DNA of 64,000 nucleotides from Gemmatimonadota bacterium (GTDB lineage Bacteria; Gemmatimonadota; Gemmatimonadetes; Gemmatimonadales; GWC2-71-9). The first letter of the stretch is position 1; each line of letters begins with the position of its first letter. Shown piece by piece: positions 1-8,769 of the stretch. The stretch covers positions 1-64,000 of the forward strand of contig QHUS01000057.1 of assembly GCA_003222035.1 (NCBI GenBank). The letters run 5' to 3'. A program made the translations under genes and the position numbers. Below the pieces are notes generated by a model that did not search any database, was not told the origin of the DNA, and saw only the letters and a program-made list of their open reading frames with translations.

Positions 1-43
1 GGCGATTCAATACCGCAGCCTGGATCGGAGGGGGCTGGGGTAG
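1..43 (+). CDS. comM: 3' end of a ComM-like (Mg-chelatase family) gene, truncated by window edge
   Basis: Reads ...AIQYRSLDRRGLG*, the typical ComM C-terminus and the same residues as the ORF ending at 1916. Confidence 0.7.
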   Translation, partial: AIQYRSLDRRGLG

Positions 44-230
44 GGCGAGGCACGTCCTCCGCGCAGGGCGGCGGTGGCGCTCTCGCGATTGCGCTTGCTG
101 CCCGATACCTGGGTGAGGGACATACAGACGTGCCTGGACCAGTGAACACCAGTCCGCCTATGCTGACGAACGTGGGAACTGTCTTTTGTGGGCTCCGCTA
201 GGCAGCGGACCAGCGCATCGTCCGCAGCCG

Positions 231-1139
231 CTACCAGCGGAGCTTGGTTGGAAAATATTCCGAAATCAATTCGCTATAGAAGGGCCGCAATTGCTCGACA
301 TTCGGGCGCTCGTGGCTTTTGGTATAAAGGTCGTAAGGATTGAAAGCTCGAACCCACGCGAACATTCTCTTGTCCCGGCCGTTCATGAGGTGTTGGTATT
401 CCCCTTCGCGGTGCGCCGGATAGAAGGAGTGATAGCGAATCATGTAGAGGGCCTCCGGCGGCAGGTAATCTTTGACGACGTGATACAGATATTCGTCATG
501 GCCCCAGGAGAGATGAACGTTTTCCAAGCCGCAGCCTTCTGAGTAGATGCCGGTTCGAGTCTGGTATTTCGGCTCTCGGCTGTCGGGATTGTCGGCGAAG
601 AACTGATGAAAGACGATCTTGTCCGAATAGCCGCAGCCTACTGGAAACGTATCGCCTACGACGGCCCACTGCGGCTCTCCGTAAAGACATAGGATTTTTC
701 CCAGATCGTGAATGAGGCCCGTCAAGATGAACCAGCGCGGATGCCCATCCCGGCGGATCTGTTCGGCCGTTTGAAGCAGATGATCAAGCTGCGATAGATC
801 GGTATCGGGATCGCTATCATCGACCAGCGTGTTCAAAAACTCCATCGCTTCCCAGATTCCCATTTTGTGCCGCGACAGCGACAGAAATTCTTTCTTCTTG
901 GCCTGCACGAAATCGTAAGTCTGATGGCGGTGATTGAGCCGGTAGAACTCGCACACGCTGGGTCGTGCGTCGGCCTCATAATTTCGAAACTGCTCTTTGG
1001 CCTTATTTGGGTCCGTCGCCTGAAAGGGCTTTGAACTGGCGGCTGTCTCTTCAGGATAACGGACTTTGAGGAAGTCCTCCCATTCTTCCAGGTTGGAAAG
1101 AGGGGCGTTCGAATTGGATGGAGTTTCTGTCGCGGCCAT
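231..1139 (-). CDS. myo-inositol oxygenase (MIOX) family
   Basis: Full-length similarity by eye: [98 protein letters not shown]; inner ATG at 1139 preferred. Confidence 0.93.
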   Translation of the reverse strand: MAATETPSNSNAPLSNLEEWEDFLKVRYPEETAASSKPFQATDPNKAKEQFRNYEADARPSVCEFYRLNHRHQTYDFVQAKKKEFLSLSRHKMGIWEAMEFLNTLVDDSDPDTDLSQLDHLLQTAEQIRRDGHPRWFILTGLIHDLGKILCLYGEPQWAVVGDTFPVGCGYSDKIVFHQFFADNPDSREPKYQTRTGIYSEGCGLENVHLSWGHDEYLYHVVKDYLPPEALYMIRYHSFYPAHREGEYQHLMNGRDKRMFAWVRAFNPYDLYTKSHERPNVEQLRPFYSELISEYFPTKLRW

Positions 1140-1430
1140 AAATTTCAGCTGAGTTACGATTGAATATCCTCCGCAGGCCCTTGGCTGCAACAACTGAGCC
1201 AGAGGCTTCTTCTGGCAGGAAGGAGAGCCTTTCGGCGCCCTTATCGGTTAACGCACCACGCGCTTAAGGGCACCCGGCGCAGCCTCGTTCCCCGACGCTA
1301 CCGCCAGCAGCGGCAATCTTCACTGCGGCAATCCGTTGGCAGGGTGTCGCCCAGGGTCCGCAGTTCACGGGGAAAGGCTGCCGGAAGCGGTTTTTGGCCG
1401 TTCAGCCTCACAAGGCAAAAGGCAACGCGG

Positions 1431-1916
1431 GGATGTCCCTGCGGCTATTTCGGCGATCCGCAGCACCATTGCGTCTGCGGGCCCCTCGGCGTCGAGCGCT
1501 ACCTCGCCCGCGTCTCGGGACCCCTGCTCGACCGCATCGACATCCATCTCGAGGTGCCGGCCGTGAAGTACCGGGCGCTCGCCGACCAGGGAGCGGGGGA
1601 GCCGAGCGAAGCGATCCGGGAGCGGGTGGACCGGGCGCGCGTGGCGCAGCGCGACCGGTTTGCCAACCGGGTTGGTGTGTATGCCAACGCGCACATGGCG
1701 GCGCGCGACATCCGCGCGTTCTGTCGTGTCTCGGACGGTGCGGACGCCCTGCTACGAACCGCGATCACCCGCCTCGCGCTGTCGGCGCGGGCCTATCATC
1801 GGATCCTAAAGATCGCGCGGACGATCGCCGACCTGGACGGCGCTGCGGAGCTGCAGCCGAAGCATGTGAGCGAGGCGATCCACTATCGGAGCCTGGATCG
1901 CCGGGGGCTGGGTTGA
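1431..1916 (+). pseudogene. 5'-truncated ComM remnant (Mg-chelatase C-terminal domain)
   Basis: Homology begins abruptly at CPCGYFGDPQHHCVCGP and runs to AIHYRSLDRRGLG*; no N-terminal or AAA region upstream in any frame. Confidence 0.8.
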
Positions 1917-1919
1917 GGC

Positions 1920-1956
1920 GTGATGTATATCACCTAACATCAGTGATTTTTATCAC
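1920..1956. promoter_or_regulatory. Two GTGAT-N4-ATCAC palindromes (1920-1933 and 1943-1956), Crp/Fnr-superfamily-like operators
   Basis: GTGATGTATATCAC and GTGATTTTTATCAC read directly, centres 23 bp apart, in an AT-rich intergenic region. Confidence 0.55.
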
Positions 1957-2075
1957 TAATATTTTGGTATGGTGCTTTCTTTTTTTTCGATAATGCTTAA
2001 CTTGGGTGCCCCAGGACCACGGCGGCTCGCGCCCAGTTGAGCCAGGTCCTAACCGTGCTGGTGGAGGTTAACCCG

Positions 2076-2594
2076 ATGAGCCGCCGCAATCGGTTCCTCT
2101 CTGTCTTTACCGTCCTTGGTACTGCCTCCCTGGGCCTCACGTGCCGCTCAGACCGCCCGCTGCTCACGGGAATCGCATCCAGCCTCAGCCCCAGCCCCAC
2201 CAAACAATCGGGCCTGCTGAGCTGCACCCCGCTGCGGTCGACCACCGTCAAGCAGAGTGTGGGTCCCGGTGGAGGCACCATGGTCATCGGGCCGCACGTC
2301 TTCGTGGTTCCGCCCGGCGCGCTCGCTGCGCCGGTGGTGATCACCGGGAAGACCACGGGGGACGCGGGGAACGCGGTCTATTTCAAGCCTGCGGGACTGG
2401 TATTCAGCATACCCGCGTCCTTGACGCTGAGCTACGCCAACTGCAACACATTGGGCTCGACTGCCTCGAAGGAAGTCGCGTATACGAGCGACTCGCTCTT
2501 CATCGTCTACTACGTTTCATCGGCCGACGCTCCCAGCGCAAAGACGGTCACGGGACGCATCGATCACTTCTCGGCCTTCGCGGTGGCATGGTGA
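2076..2594 (+). CDS. Putative lipoprotein with ZU5-like domain
   Basis: N-terminal signal with LGLTC lipobox-like; VGPGGGTMVIGPHVFVVPPGAL is ZU5-like. Confidence 0.65.
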   Translation: MSRRNRFLSVFTVLGTASLGLTCRSDRPLLTGIASSLSPSPTKQSGLLSCTPLRSTTVKQSVGPGGGTMVIGPHVFVVPPGALAAPVVITGKTTGDAGNAVYFKPAGLVFSIPASLTLSYANCNTLGSTASKEVAYTSDSLFIVYYVSSADAPSAKTVTGRIDHFSAFAVAW

Positions 2595-4189
2595 GGGGTG
2601 CGCAGGCTCACTCGGGCGCTGGACTCCGGGCCGCGGATCTCTTGCGGGACGCGCGAGACCACGAGCGCGCGGGATCTGTCGCCGACGCGGTCCAATCGTA
2701 CGGCGCTGCCATTGCCGAGGCGGAGCGGGCGAACGAGCCTGCGGTCCTTGGCGAGGCGCTGCGGCGCCTCGCCGTGGTGCGACACCACCGCGACGAGACC
2801 GAAGCCGCGCGTCGTCTGTGCCAGCGTAGCTACGAAGTGGCGACCGCCATGAAAAACGACGTCCTCGCTGCGGAGGCGCTGAATACGCTGGGAGGGCTCG
2901 CCCTCGAGAGCGGGGAGCTGGTCGAGGCCGGTGCGGCCTTCCGCAACGCTCTGGTTCTGGGTGGGCACAGCCGCGAGCTGCGCGCCCGCGCCGAGCAGAA
3001 CCTCGGCATCTTGGCGAACATCCACGGCGATCTCGTCCAGGCGGGTGCGCACTACACCCGCTCGCTCGAGGCGTATCGCGCCGCGAGCGACGAGCACGGC
3101 TGCGCGATTGCCTATCACAATCTGGGAATGGCGAGCCGGTATCGGGGCCTGTGGGATGACGCTGAGGGATATTTCGCGCACAGCCTCGCGATCGCGCAGG
3201 CGAGTGGAGATGTGCGGCTCCAGGGGCTCTGCCTCGTGAACCGCGCGGAGGTCCATGTGGCCCGGCAGCGCTACGATGAAGCCCTGCGGGATGCCGAGGC
3301 GGCGCTCGCCATGTTCGACCAGAGGGGCATGCGGGCACTCAAGGTCGAATCCTATCGCGTCATCGGGATGGTCTATCGCGAGACCGGCCGTCCCGCGCTG
3401 GCCGAGGCGCGTCTGCGGGCGGCGATGGAGCTGGCGATGCAAACCGGTACGGTCCTGGGTGAGGCCGAGGCGACACGTGAGCTCGCGCTCACGTGCCAGA
3501 CGATGGGCCGCAACCAGGAAGCGCTCACGCTCCTCAACGCCGCGCACCGGCTGTTCCGCCGGCTCGACGCCCGCGTCGATTTGGTCCACGTGGCGGGGAA
3601 GGTCGCGGAGCTCGTGACGACCTACCTCGCCGTCGCCAGGCAATGGAGCGAGTCCATCGAGTCGAGTGACCGCTACACCTTCGGCCACTCCGCGCGCGTC
3701 GCGACCTACGCCTGTGCCGTCGCCCGCGCCCTGGGTCTCGACGACGTGCAGGAGATGACGATTCGGACTGGTGCGTATCTGCACGACGTCGGTAAGGTCA
3801 AGGTCCCCCATGAGATCCTGAACAAGCCCGGTCGGCTGACGAGCGACGAGCTCGAGATCGTCCGACGACACCCGGAATGGGGGATTGAGCTCGTTGCCAA
3901 CATCGATTTCCCTTGGGACATCAAGCCGATCATCCGCTGGCACCACGAGAAGTACGATGGGACCGGGTACCCGGACCGGCTGCGGGGAGACGAGATCCCC
4001 CTCTCGGCGCAGATCGTGTGCGTCGTGGACGTGTACGACGCACTGCGGAGCGCTCGCTCCTACCGCAGAGCGCTGTCACACGAAGGCGCCCTCCGGAGGA
4101 TGAACGAGTGCCGGAGCTGGTGGCAGTCGAAAATCTACGACGCATTCGCGCGGGCGATCGGCCCGGAGACGGCGGCCACGTACGGCTGA
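2588..4189 (+). CDS. TPR-repeat protein with C-terminal HD-GYP phosphodiesterase domain
   Basis: Multiple TPR repeats then HSARVATYACAVARAL, YLHDVGKVKVP, HHEKYDGTGYPDRLRGDEIPL; ATG overlaps stop of previous gene. Confidence 0.9.
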   Translation: MVRGAQAHSGAGLRAADLLRDARDHERAGSVADAVQSYGAAIAEAERANEPAVLGEALRRLAVVRHHRDETEAARRLCQRSYEVATAMKNDVLAAEALNTLGGLALESGELVEAGAAFRNALVLGGHSRELRARAEQNLGILANIHGDLVQAGAHYTRSLEAYRAASDEHGCAIAYHNLGMASRYRGLWDDAEGYFAHSLAIAQASGDVRLQGLCLVNRAEVHVARQRYDEALRDAEAALAMFDQRGMRALKVESYRVIGMVYRETGRPALAEARLRAAMELAMQTGTVLGEAEATRELALTCQTMGRNQEALTLLNAAHRLFRRLDARVDLVHVAGKVAELVTTYLAVARQWSESIESSDRYTFGHSARVATYACAVARALGLDDVQEMTIRTGAYLHDVGKVKVPHEILNKPGRLTSDELEIVRRHPEWGIELVANIDFPWDIKPIIRWHHEKYDGTGYPDRLRGDEIPLSAQIVCVVDVYDALRSARSYRRALSHEGALRRMNECRSWWQSKIYDAFARAIGPETAATYG

Positions 4190-4270
4190 GCCGGTGATCG
4201 TGAAGTTGGGACGCGCTGGCAGCCCGGAGGATTGCGCGACATCTTCTGCCGTCCCCAACGCGGTCGCGCC

Positions 4271-5077
4271 ATGCCCAGCCACGCTCCCGGCCCGCCGACC
4301 CTACTGGGTCTTCCTTACGACGGCAGCTCGTCCTTTCGCAAAGGGACCGCCGCCGCCCCGCCGTTGATCCGCCAGGCGCTGCACTCACCTGCCGGCAACC
4401 CGTGGACCGAAACGGGCGTCGATCTGGGAGCCGACGGCGCGCTCGGCGACGCCGGCGACGTACCGCTCACCAGCGGCGCCGACGCGCGGGCCAAGATGGA
4501 AGCGGCCGTGCGCACGCTGCTCGAGTCGGGGGGGCGGCCCATCGTCCTGGGCGGCGACCACTCGATCACCTATCCGATCATCCGCGCCGTGCGGTGGTTC
4601 CACCCGCGCCTGAATGTGCTCCACTTCGATGCCCATCCCGACCTGTACCCGGAGTTCGAAGGCGATCGCTATTCGCACGCGTGTCCGTTCGCCCGGGTCA
4701 TGGAGGAGAAGCTGGCCGATCAGCTGGTGCAGGTCGGTATCCGCACGATGAACCCAGTGCAACGCATGCAGGCTGAGCGCTACGGTGTCGAGGTCATCGA
4801 CATGCGCGCCTGGGCCGCCGGGCGACGGCCGGCGCTGCGCGGTCCGGTATACGTCTCCATCGACATGGATGCGTTCGATCCGGCGTTCGCGCCCGGCGTC
4901 GGGCATCGCGAGCCGGGTGGACTCACCGTGCGGGACGTGCTCGGCGTGCTCCACGGCCTGACCGTGCCGATCATCGGGGCCGACATCGTGGAATTCAATC
5001 CGGCGGAAGACCCGAGCGGGATGACCGCTACCGTGTGCGCGAAGCTCGCGAAGGAGCTCGCGGGGAAGATGAGCTAG
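4271..5077 (+). CDS. speB: Agmatinase/arginase family ureohydrolase
   Basis: VLGGDHSITYP, HFDAHPDLYP, SIDMDAFDPAFAPGVGHREPGGL metal-binding motifs. Confidence 0.85.
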   Translation: MPSHAPGPPTLLGLPYDGSSSFRKGTAAAPPLIRQALHSPAGNPWTETGVDLGADGALGDAGDVPLTSGADARAKMEAAVRTLLESGGRPIVLGGDHSITYPIIRAVRWFHPRLNVLHFDAHPDLYPEFEGDRYSHACPFARVMEEKLADQLVQVGIRTMNPVQRMQAERYGVEVIDMRAWAAGRRPALRGPVYVSIDMDAFDPAFAPGVGHREPGGLTVRDVLGVLHGLTVPIIGADIVEFNPAEDPSGMTATVCAKLAKELAGKMS

Positions 5078-5412
5078 CTAGGCGGGATTCTCAGGCTGAT
5101 GACGTCGCCGGGATGCACGGAGATGCTCTCCGTGATCGGGTTGCCCTGGCCGCCGATGGGATGGAGCTCGAACTGCAGGTCCGCGCCATACCCCACGTAC
5201 TCGGGCCGCAGCATGATCGTGCGCGAGCTGAGACCCGGCACCGTGCCCAGGCGGATCCGCTGGCCGCCGCGGACGAGGTACACGTTCATGTCGAGAAAAT
5301 TCTGGTTGTCCACGTTCAGCGCGACTTCCGCCCGCGGATTGATCGGGGCCACGGCGCCGCGGTGGCAGGCGAGACTGACGAGGGTGACGACGGTGAGAAG
5401 CGCGCGCATCAC
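5074..5412 (-). CDS. Small putative lipoprotein of unknown function
   Basis: 112 aa; signal sequence VVTLVSLAC lipobox-like; convergent with speB-like gene. Confidence 0.5.
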   Translation of the reverse strand: MMRALLTVVTLVSLACHRGAVAPINPRAEVALNVDNQNFLDMNVYLVRGGQRIRLGTVPGLSSRTIMLRPEYVGYGADLQFELHPIGGQGNPITESISVHPGDVISLRIPPS

Positions 5413-5490
5413 GTCGTAATCTACACGTCTCCGTCTGGCGCGGTGCGAGCCACCTCCCTACCTTGTTTCCCCAACTCACCACGCGCTCGC

Positions 5491-6435
5491 ATGATCGACT
5501 GGCTGCAAACGCATCTCGGAATGAACACCGAGCTCCAGACGCGGCTGTTGACCACGATCGCGACCATTGTCGGCCTGTGGCTCGTTCGGCGGATCGTGCT
5601 GGGGTATGTGTACCGCCGGGTGCGCGACCCGTGGAGCCGCTACCGCTGGCGCAAAGGTCTGACGTACCTGGTGGTGGCGATCGGTGCCATCATCATCGGC
5701 CGCATGTGGTTCGCGGGCGTGCAGTCCCTCGCGACCTTCCTTGGCCTGCTGACTGCAGGGCTCGCGATCGCACTCAAGGAGCCGGTGTCGAACCTCGCGG
5801 GGTGGGCGTTCATCATCTGGCGGGGTCCCTTCGAGGTGGGCGACCGCATCCAGATCGGGTCGCACGCGGGGGACGTGATCGACCTGGGCCTGTTCCAGTT
5901 CACGCTCAACGAGATCGGGGCGTGGGTGGACGCGGACCAGTCGAGCGGGCGGATCATTCACGTTCCGAACGGCAAGGTGTTCAGCGATCCGGTCGCCAAT
6001 TACAACAAGGGATTCCCCTACATCTGGAACGAAGTGCCCGTGCTGGTGACGTTCGAGAGCGATTGGCGCAAAGCCAAGCAGCTGCTCACGAACATCGCCT
6101 TCAAGCATGCGGAGCACCTGACCACCCAGGCCGAGCAGGAGCTGTTGGCCGCCTCCCGTCAGTATCTCATCAACTACCGCAAGCTGACGCCGATCGTCTA
6201 CACGAAGGTGACGGACAGCGGCGTGCAGCTCACCATCCGCTACCTGATCGAGCCGCGCAAGCGTCGCGGGACCGAGCACGCGATCTGGGAGGAGATTCTC
6301 ACGGAGTTCGCGGGAGTGCCGGATATCGACCTCGCGTATCACACCGTGCGCGGCTTCAAGTACGCGGACGAAGGGAAGCCGGCGCTGCGAGCGCCGTCGC
6401 CGCACCCGAGCGGCGTCCCCACCACCGAGGAGTGA
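5491..6435 (+). CDS. Mechanosensitive ion channel family (MscS-like)
   Basis: TM helices then LATFLGLLTAGLAIALKEPVSNLAGWAFIIWRGPFEVGDRIQIG and HVPNGKVFSDPVANYNKG. Confidence 0.88.
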   Translation: MIDWLQTHLGMNTELQTRLLTTIATIVGLWLVRRIVLGYVYRRVRDPWSRYRWRKGLTYLVVAIGAIIIGRMWFAGVQSLATFLGLLTAGLAIALKEPVSNLAGWAFIIWRGPFEVGDRIQIGSHAGDVIDLGLFQFTLNEIGAWVDADQSSGRIIHVPNGKVFSDPVANYNKGFPYIWNEVPVLVTFESDWRKAKQLLTNIAFKHAEHLTTQAEQELLAASRQYLINYRKLTPIVYTKVTDSGVQLTIRYLIEPRKRRGTEHAIWEEILTEFAGVPDIDLAYHTVRGFKYADEGKPALRAPSPHPSGVPTTEE

Positions 6436-6454
6436 AGTGCCTCGAACGGCTCGC

Positions 6455-6799
6455 TTACGACTCCAGAACGTCGTAGTGCGTGACGTTCGGCTCGAGCTCG
6501 AGCAGGTACTCACGGTCCTCCGGGTAGTACCGCGCGCGCTCGACGTCGTCGCCGGCAAAGCCTCGGATCGCATCGAGCGAATCCCAGAACGAGATGAACA
6601 GGAAGTGCGTCTCGCCGCCGGAAGTGCGGCGGAGCACTTCGACGCCCCGGTTGCCCGGTGTCGCGCGGCACTCCGTCACGCCGGTTCGCCGGAGATACGC
6701 GGCGTAGGCGTCCCCCTTGGCGGCGGGTACGGCGCCATGCCAGAGCCGCGCAATCAGCGGGCCCTTAAAGCCTTTGGAGCTCGCTGATCGTGCGCTCAT
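6455..6799 (-). CDS. Antibiotic biosynthesis monooxygenase (ABM)-like domain protein
   Basis: IARLWHGAVPAAKGDAYAAYL...ETHFLFISFWDSLDAIRGFAG. Confidence 0.65.
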   Translation of the reverse strand: MSARSASSKGFKGPLIARLWHGAVPAAKGDAYAAYLRRTGVTECRATPGNRGVEVLRRTSGGETHFLFISFWDSLDAIRGFAGDDVERARYYPEDREYLLELEPNVTHYDVLES

Positions 6800-7124
6800 T
6801 GCGGACGTTACCGGTGTTGAGTGTGGATTTGGGCTCGAACAGGAGCACGTGAGTCTCCTCGGGCGCGACGGGCAAATGGTCCACGCCGCGCGGCACAATC
6901 ACGAACTCCCCCGGGTCGAGCCATACGTCGTGGTCTCGGAACTTGAGCAGCAGCCGCCCTTTCACCACGAGGAACAGCTCGTCCTCGCCATCGTGGTGAT
7001 GCCACACGAACTCGCCCTTGAGCTTGGTGAGCTTGACGTACGCGTCGTTGACCTCTCCCACGATCTTCGGATTCCAGAAGTCTCGGAACGACTCGAATTT
7101 CTGTGCCAGGTTCACGCTCTCCAT
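6765..7124 (-). CDS. Cupin domain protein
   Basis: FVWHHHDGEDELFLVVKGRLLLKFRDHDVWLDPGEFVIVPRGVDHLPVAPEETHVLLFEP. Confidence 0.88.
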   Translation of the reverse strand: MESVNLAQKFESFRDFWNPKIVGEVNDAYVKLTKLKGEFVWHHHDGEDELFLVVKGRLLLKFRDHDVWLDPGEFVIVPRGVDHLPVAPEETHVLLFEPKSTLNTGNVRNERTISELQRL

Positions 7125-7134
7125 GGTGCGCTCC

Positions 7135-8115
7135 TCAGGACGAGGTACTCTGACTGACAGTCGGACTGTCGGACTGCCTGACGGTAGTTGCGCTTTCAGT
7201 CCGACTGTCCGACCGTCCGACCCTGTTGGGGATCTTGTTTGCGAATTGGATCCACGCGACCGCCCCGACGATCAGAGCCATCGCGAGGAACGTGCGCGCG
7301 GTCACGGGTTCCGAGAGGATCAGCCAGCCGAGCAGCACGGCGATCACCGGGTTCACATATGCGTACGTCCCGACGATGGTGGGCGAGGCGTGGCGCAGCG
7401 CGTAGGTGTACGCGCTATAGCCGAGGATCGAGCCGAACACCACCAGGTAGGCGATCGCGCCGACGCCGCGTGGCGTGAGATGCCAGCGACTTCCCTCGCC
7501 GAGCAGCAGTCCGAGCACGGCGACGGTGGTGCCCCCGGCGATCATCTGGATGGCCGCGCCGACGTACGGACTCGTCTCCGTGTGATGCCGCTTGCTATAC
7601 ACTGAGCCGAGTGACCACGAGGCACTCGCACATGTGAGCGCGATCGGCCCGCGCAGATCGGCGCGCAGGATCTCCGCGGGGCTCGCCCCGACCAGAAGTG
7701 CCGTGCCGATGAAGCCGAGCAACAGTCCCATCACCACGCGCCAATTGAGATCGCCCGAGCCGCCCGGAATGATCGCGTCGAAGAACGCCATCCACAGCGC
7801 GACGGTCACGACGAAGATGCTGGCGATCCCGGACGCGGTGAATTGCTCCGCCCACACGACGAATGCGTTGCCGCCCGCGAGCAGCAGGATGCCCACAATC
7901 GCCTGCGTGCGCCAATCCACCAACCGCCGGGGCAGCTTGTCGCCCAACGCGAGCACGACGGCCAGCAGCAGCGTGCCCGCGATCAGGAATCGCAATCCGG
8001 CGAAGAGGAACGGTGGCAGCACTGACACGCCGACGCGGATGGCGAGGTACGTCGAGCCCCAGAAGACGCACACCACGAGGTAGGCGACGAGCGCCTTGCC
8101 GCGCAGCCCCGCCAT
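7135..8115 (-). CDS. EamA/DMT-superfamily transporter
   Basis: Ten hydrophobic helices, VCVFWGSTYLAIRVGV, PVIAVLLGWLILSEPVT; C-terminal tail encoded by octamer repeat. Confidence 0.88.
   Translation of the reverse strand: MAGLRGKALVAYLVVCVFWGSTYLAIRVGVSVLPPFLFAGLRFLIAGTLLLAVVLALGDKLPRRLVDWRTQAIVGILLLAGGNAFVVWAEQFTASGIASIFVVTVALWMAFFDAIIPGGSGDLNWRVVMGLLLGFIGTALLVGASPAEILRADLRGPIALTCASASWSLGSVYSKRHHTETSPYVGAAIQMIAGGTTVAVLGLLLGEGSRWHLTPRGVGAIAYLVVFGSILGYSAYTYALRHASPTIVGTYAYVNPVIAVLLGWLILSEPVTARTFLAMALIVGAVAWIQFANKIPNRVGRSDSRTESATTVRQSDSPTVSQSTSS
7160..7222. repeat. Inverted octamer array (GTCGGACT units facing GTCCGAC[T/C] units)
   Basis: GTCGGACT GTCGGACT GCCTGACG at 7160-7183; GTCCGACT GTCCGACC GTCCGACC at 7199-7222. 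Confidence 0.8.
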
Positions 8116-8600
8116 CAGTCGAGCTCCACCGGGACGAATCCCGGCTTTTCAAACACGGTGCCCAGCACGATCGTCGTGCGCGTGTCCATCCGCGCGTGGG
8201 GATCGGGACCGCGAATGTCCCGCAGCAGGCCCTGCAAGCTCTCGAGATCCGGAGCCGCCACCTTGAGGATGTAGCAGTCCTCGCCGGCGACATGGTGGCA
8301 CTCGAGCACGCCGGGCTGCTTTTCCAACTCCCGCATTCGCGGCTCGTCGCCCACGTAATCGGAGGTGCCGTAGCGCACCGCCACGAACGCCGTCACCGGG
8401 AATCCGGCCTTCGCGCGATCGACCCGCGCGCCATATCCGGTGATGTAACCCGCTTCCTCCAGGCGTTTCACCCGCTCCATCACTGCCGGCCGCGACAGCC
8501 CGACTTCGTCGGCGACGGCCTGGTAGCTCGAGCGCCCGTCCGTGGCCAGCAACCGCAGGATCTTCCGATCGACGGCATCGACTTCGGTCTTGAGTGCCAT
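8115..8600 (-). CDS. Lrp/AsnC family transcriptional regulator
   Basis: DAVDRKILRLLATDGRSSYQAVADEVGLSRPAVMERVKRLEEAGYITGYGA. Confidence 0.9.
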   Translation of the reverse strand: MALKTEVDAVDRKILRLLATDGRSSYQAVADEVGLSRPAVMERVKRLEEAGYITGYGARVDRAKAGFPVTAFVAVRYGTSDYVGDEPRMRELEKQPGVLECHHVAGEDCYILKVAAPDLESLQGLLRDIRGPDPHARMDTRTTIVLGTVFEKPGFVPVELD

Positions 8601-8741
8601 TTCGGAGCCCCAGTACCTTAATGACTTACTAGACGTAGACACCGTGAATGATTTTTGAACGCATCATAAGGGTAGTAGGTTTCACGCCTACGATCTATCC
8701 GGTTTTTGCGCGCAACTGCTCCGCCGAAAATGTCCTTTGAT

Positions 8742-8754
8742 TGAGACAGTCTCA
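8742..8754. promoter_or_regulatory. Perfect 13-bp palindrome TGAGAC-A-GTCTCA upstream of larE-like gene
   Basis: Direct reading; lies in the divergent Lrp/larE intergenic region, ends 15 bp before the larE ATG. Confidence 0.4.
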
Positions 8755-8769
8755 CCCTTACTATTCGCC

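Noticed and set aside
2564-3946. 460-aa minus-strand ORF
   Set aside because: Antisense to the TPR-HD-GYP gene whose motifs are unambiguous.
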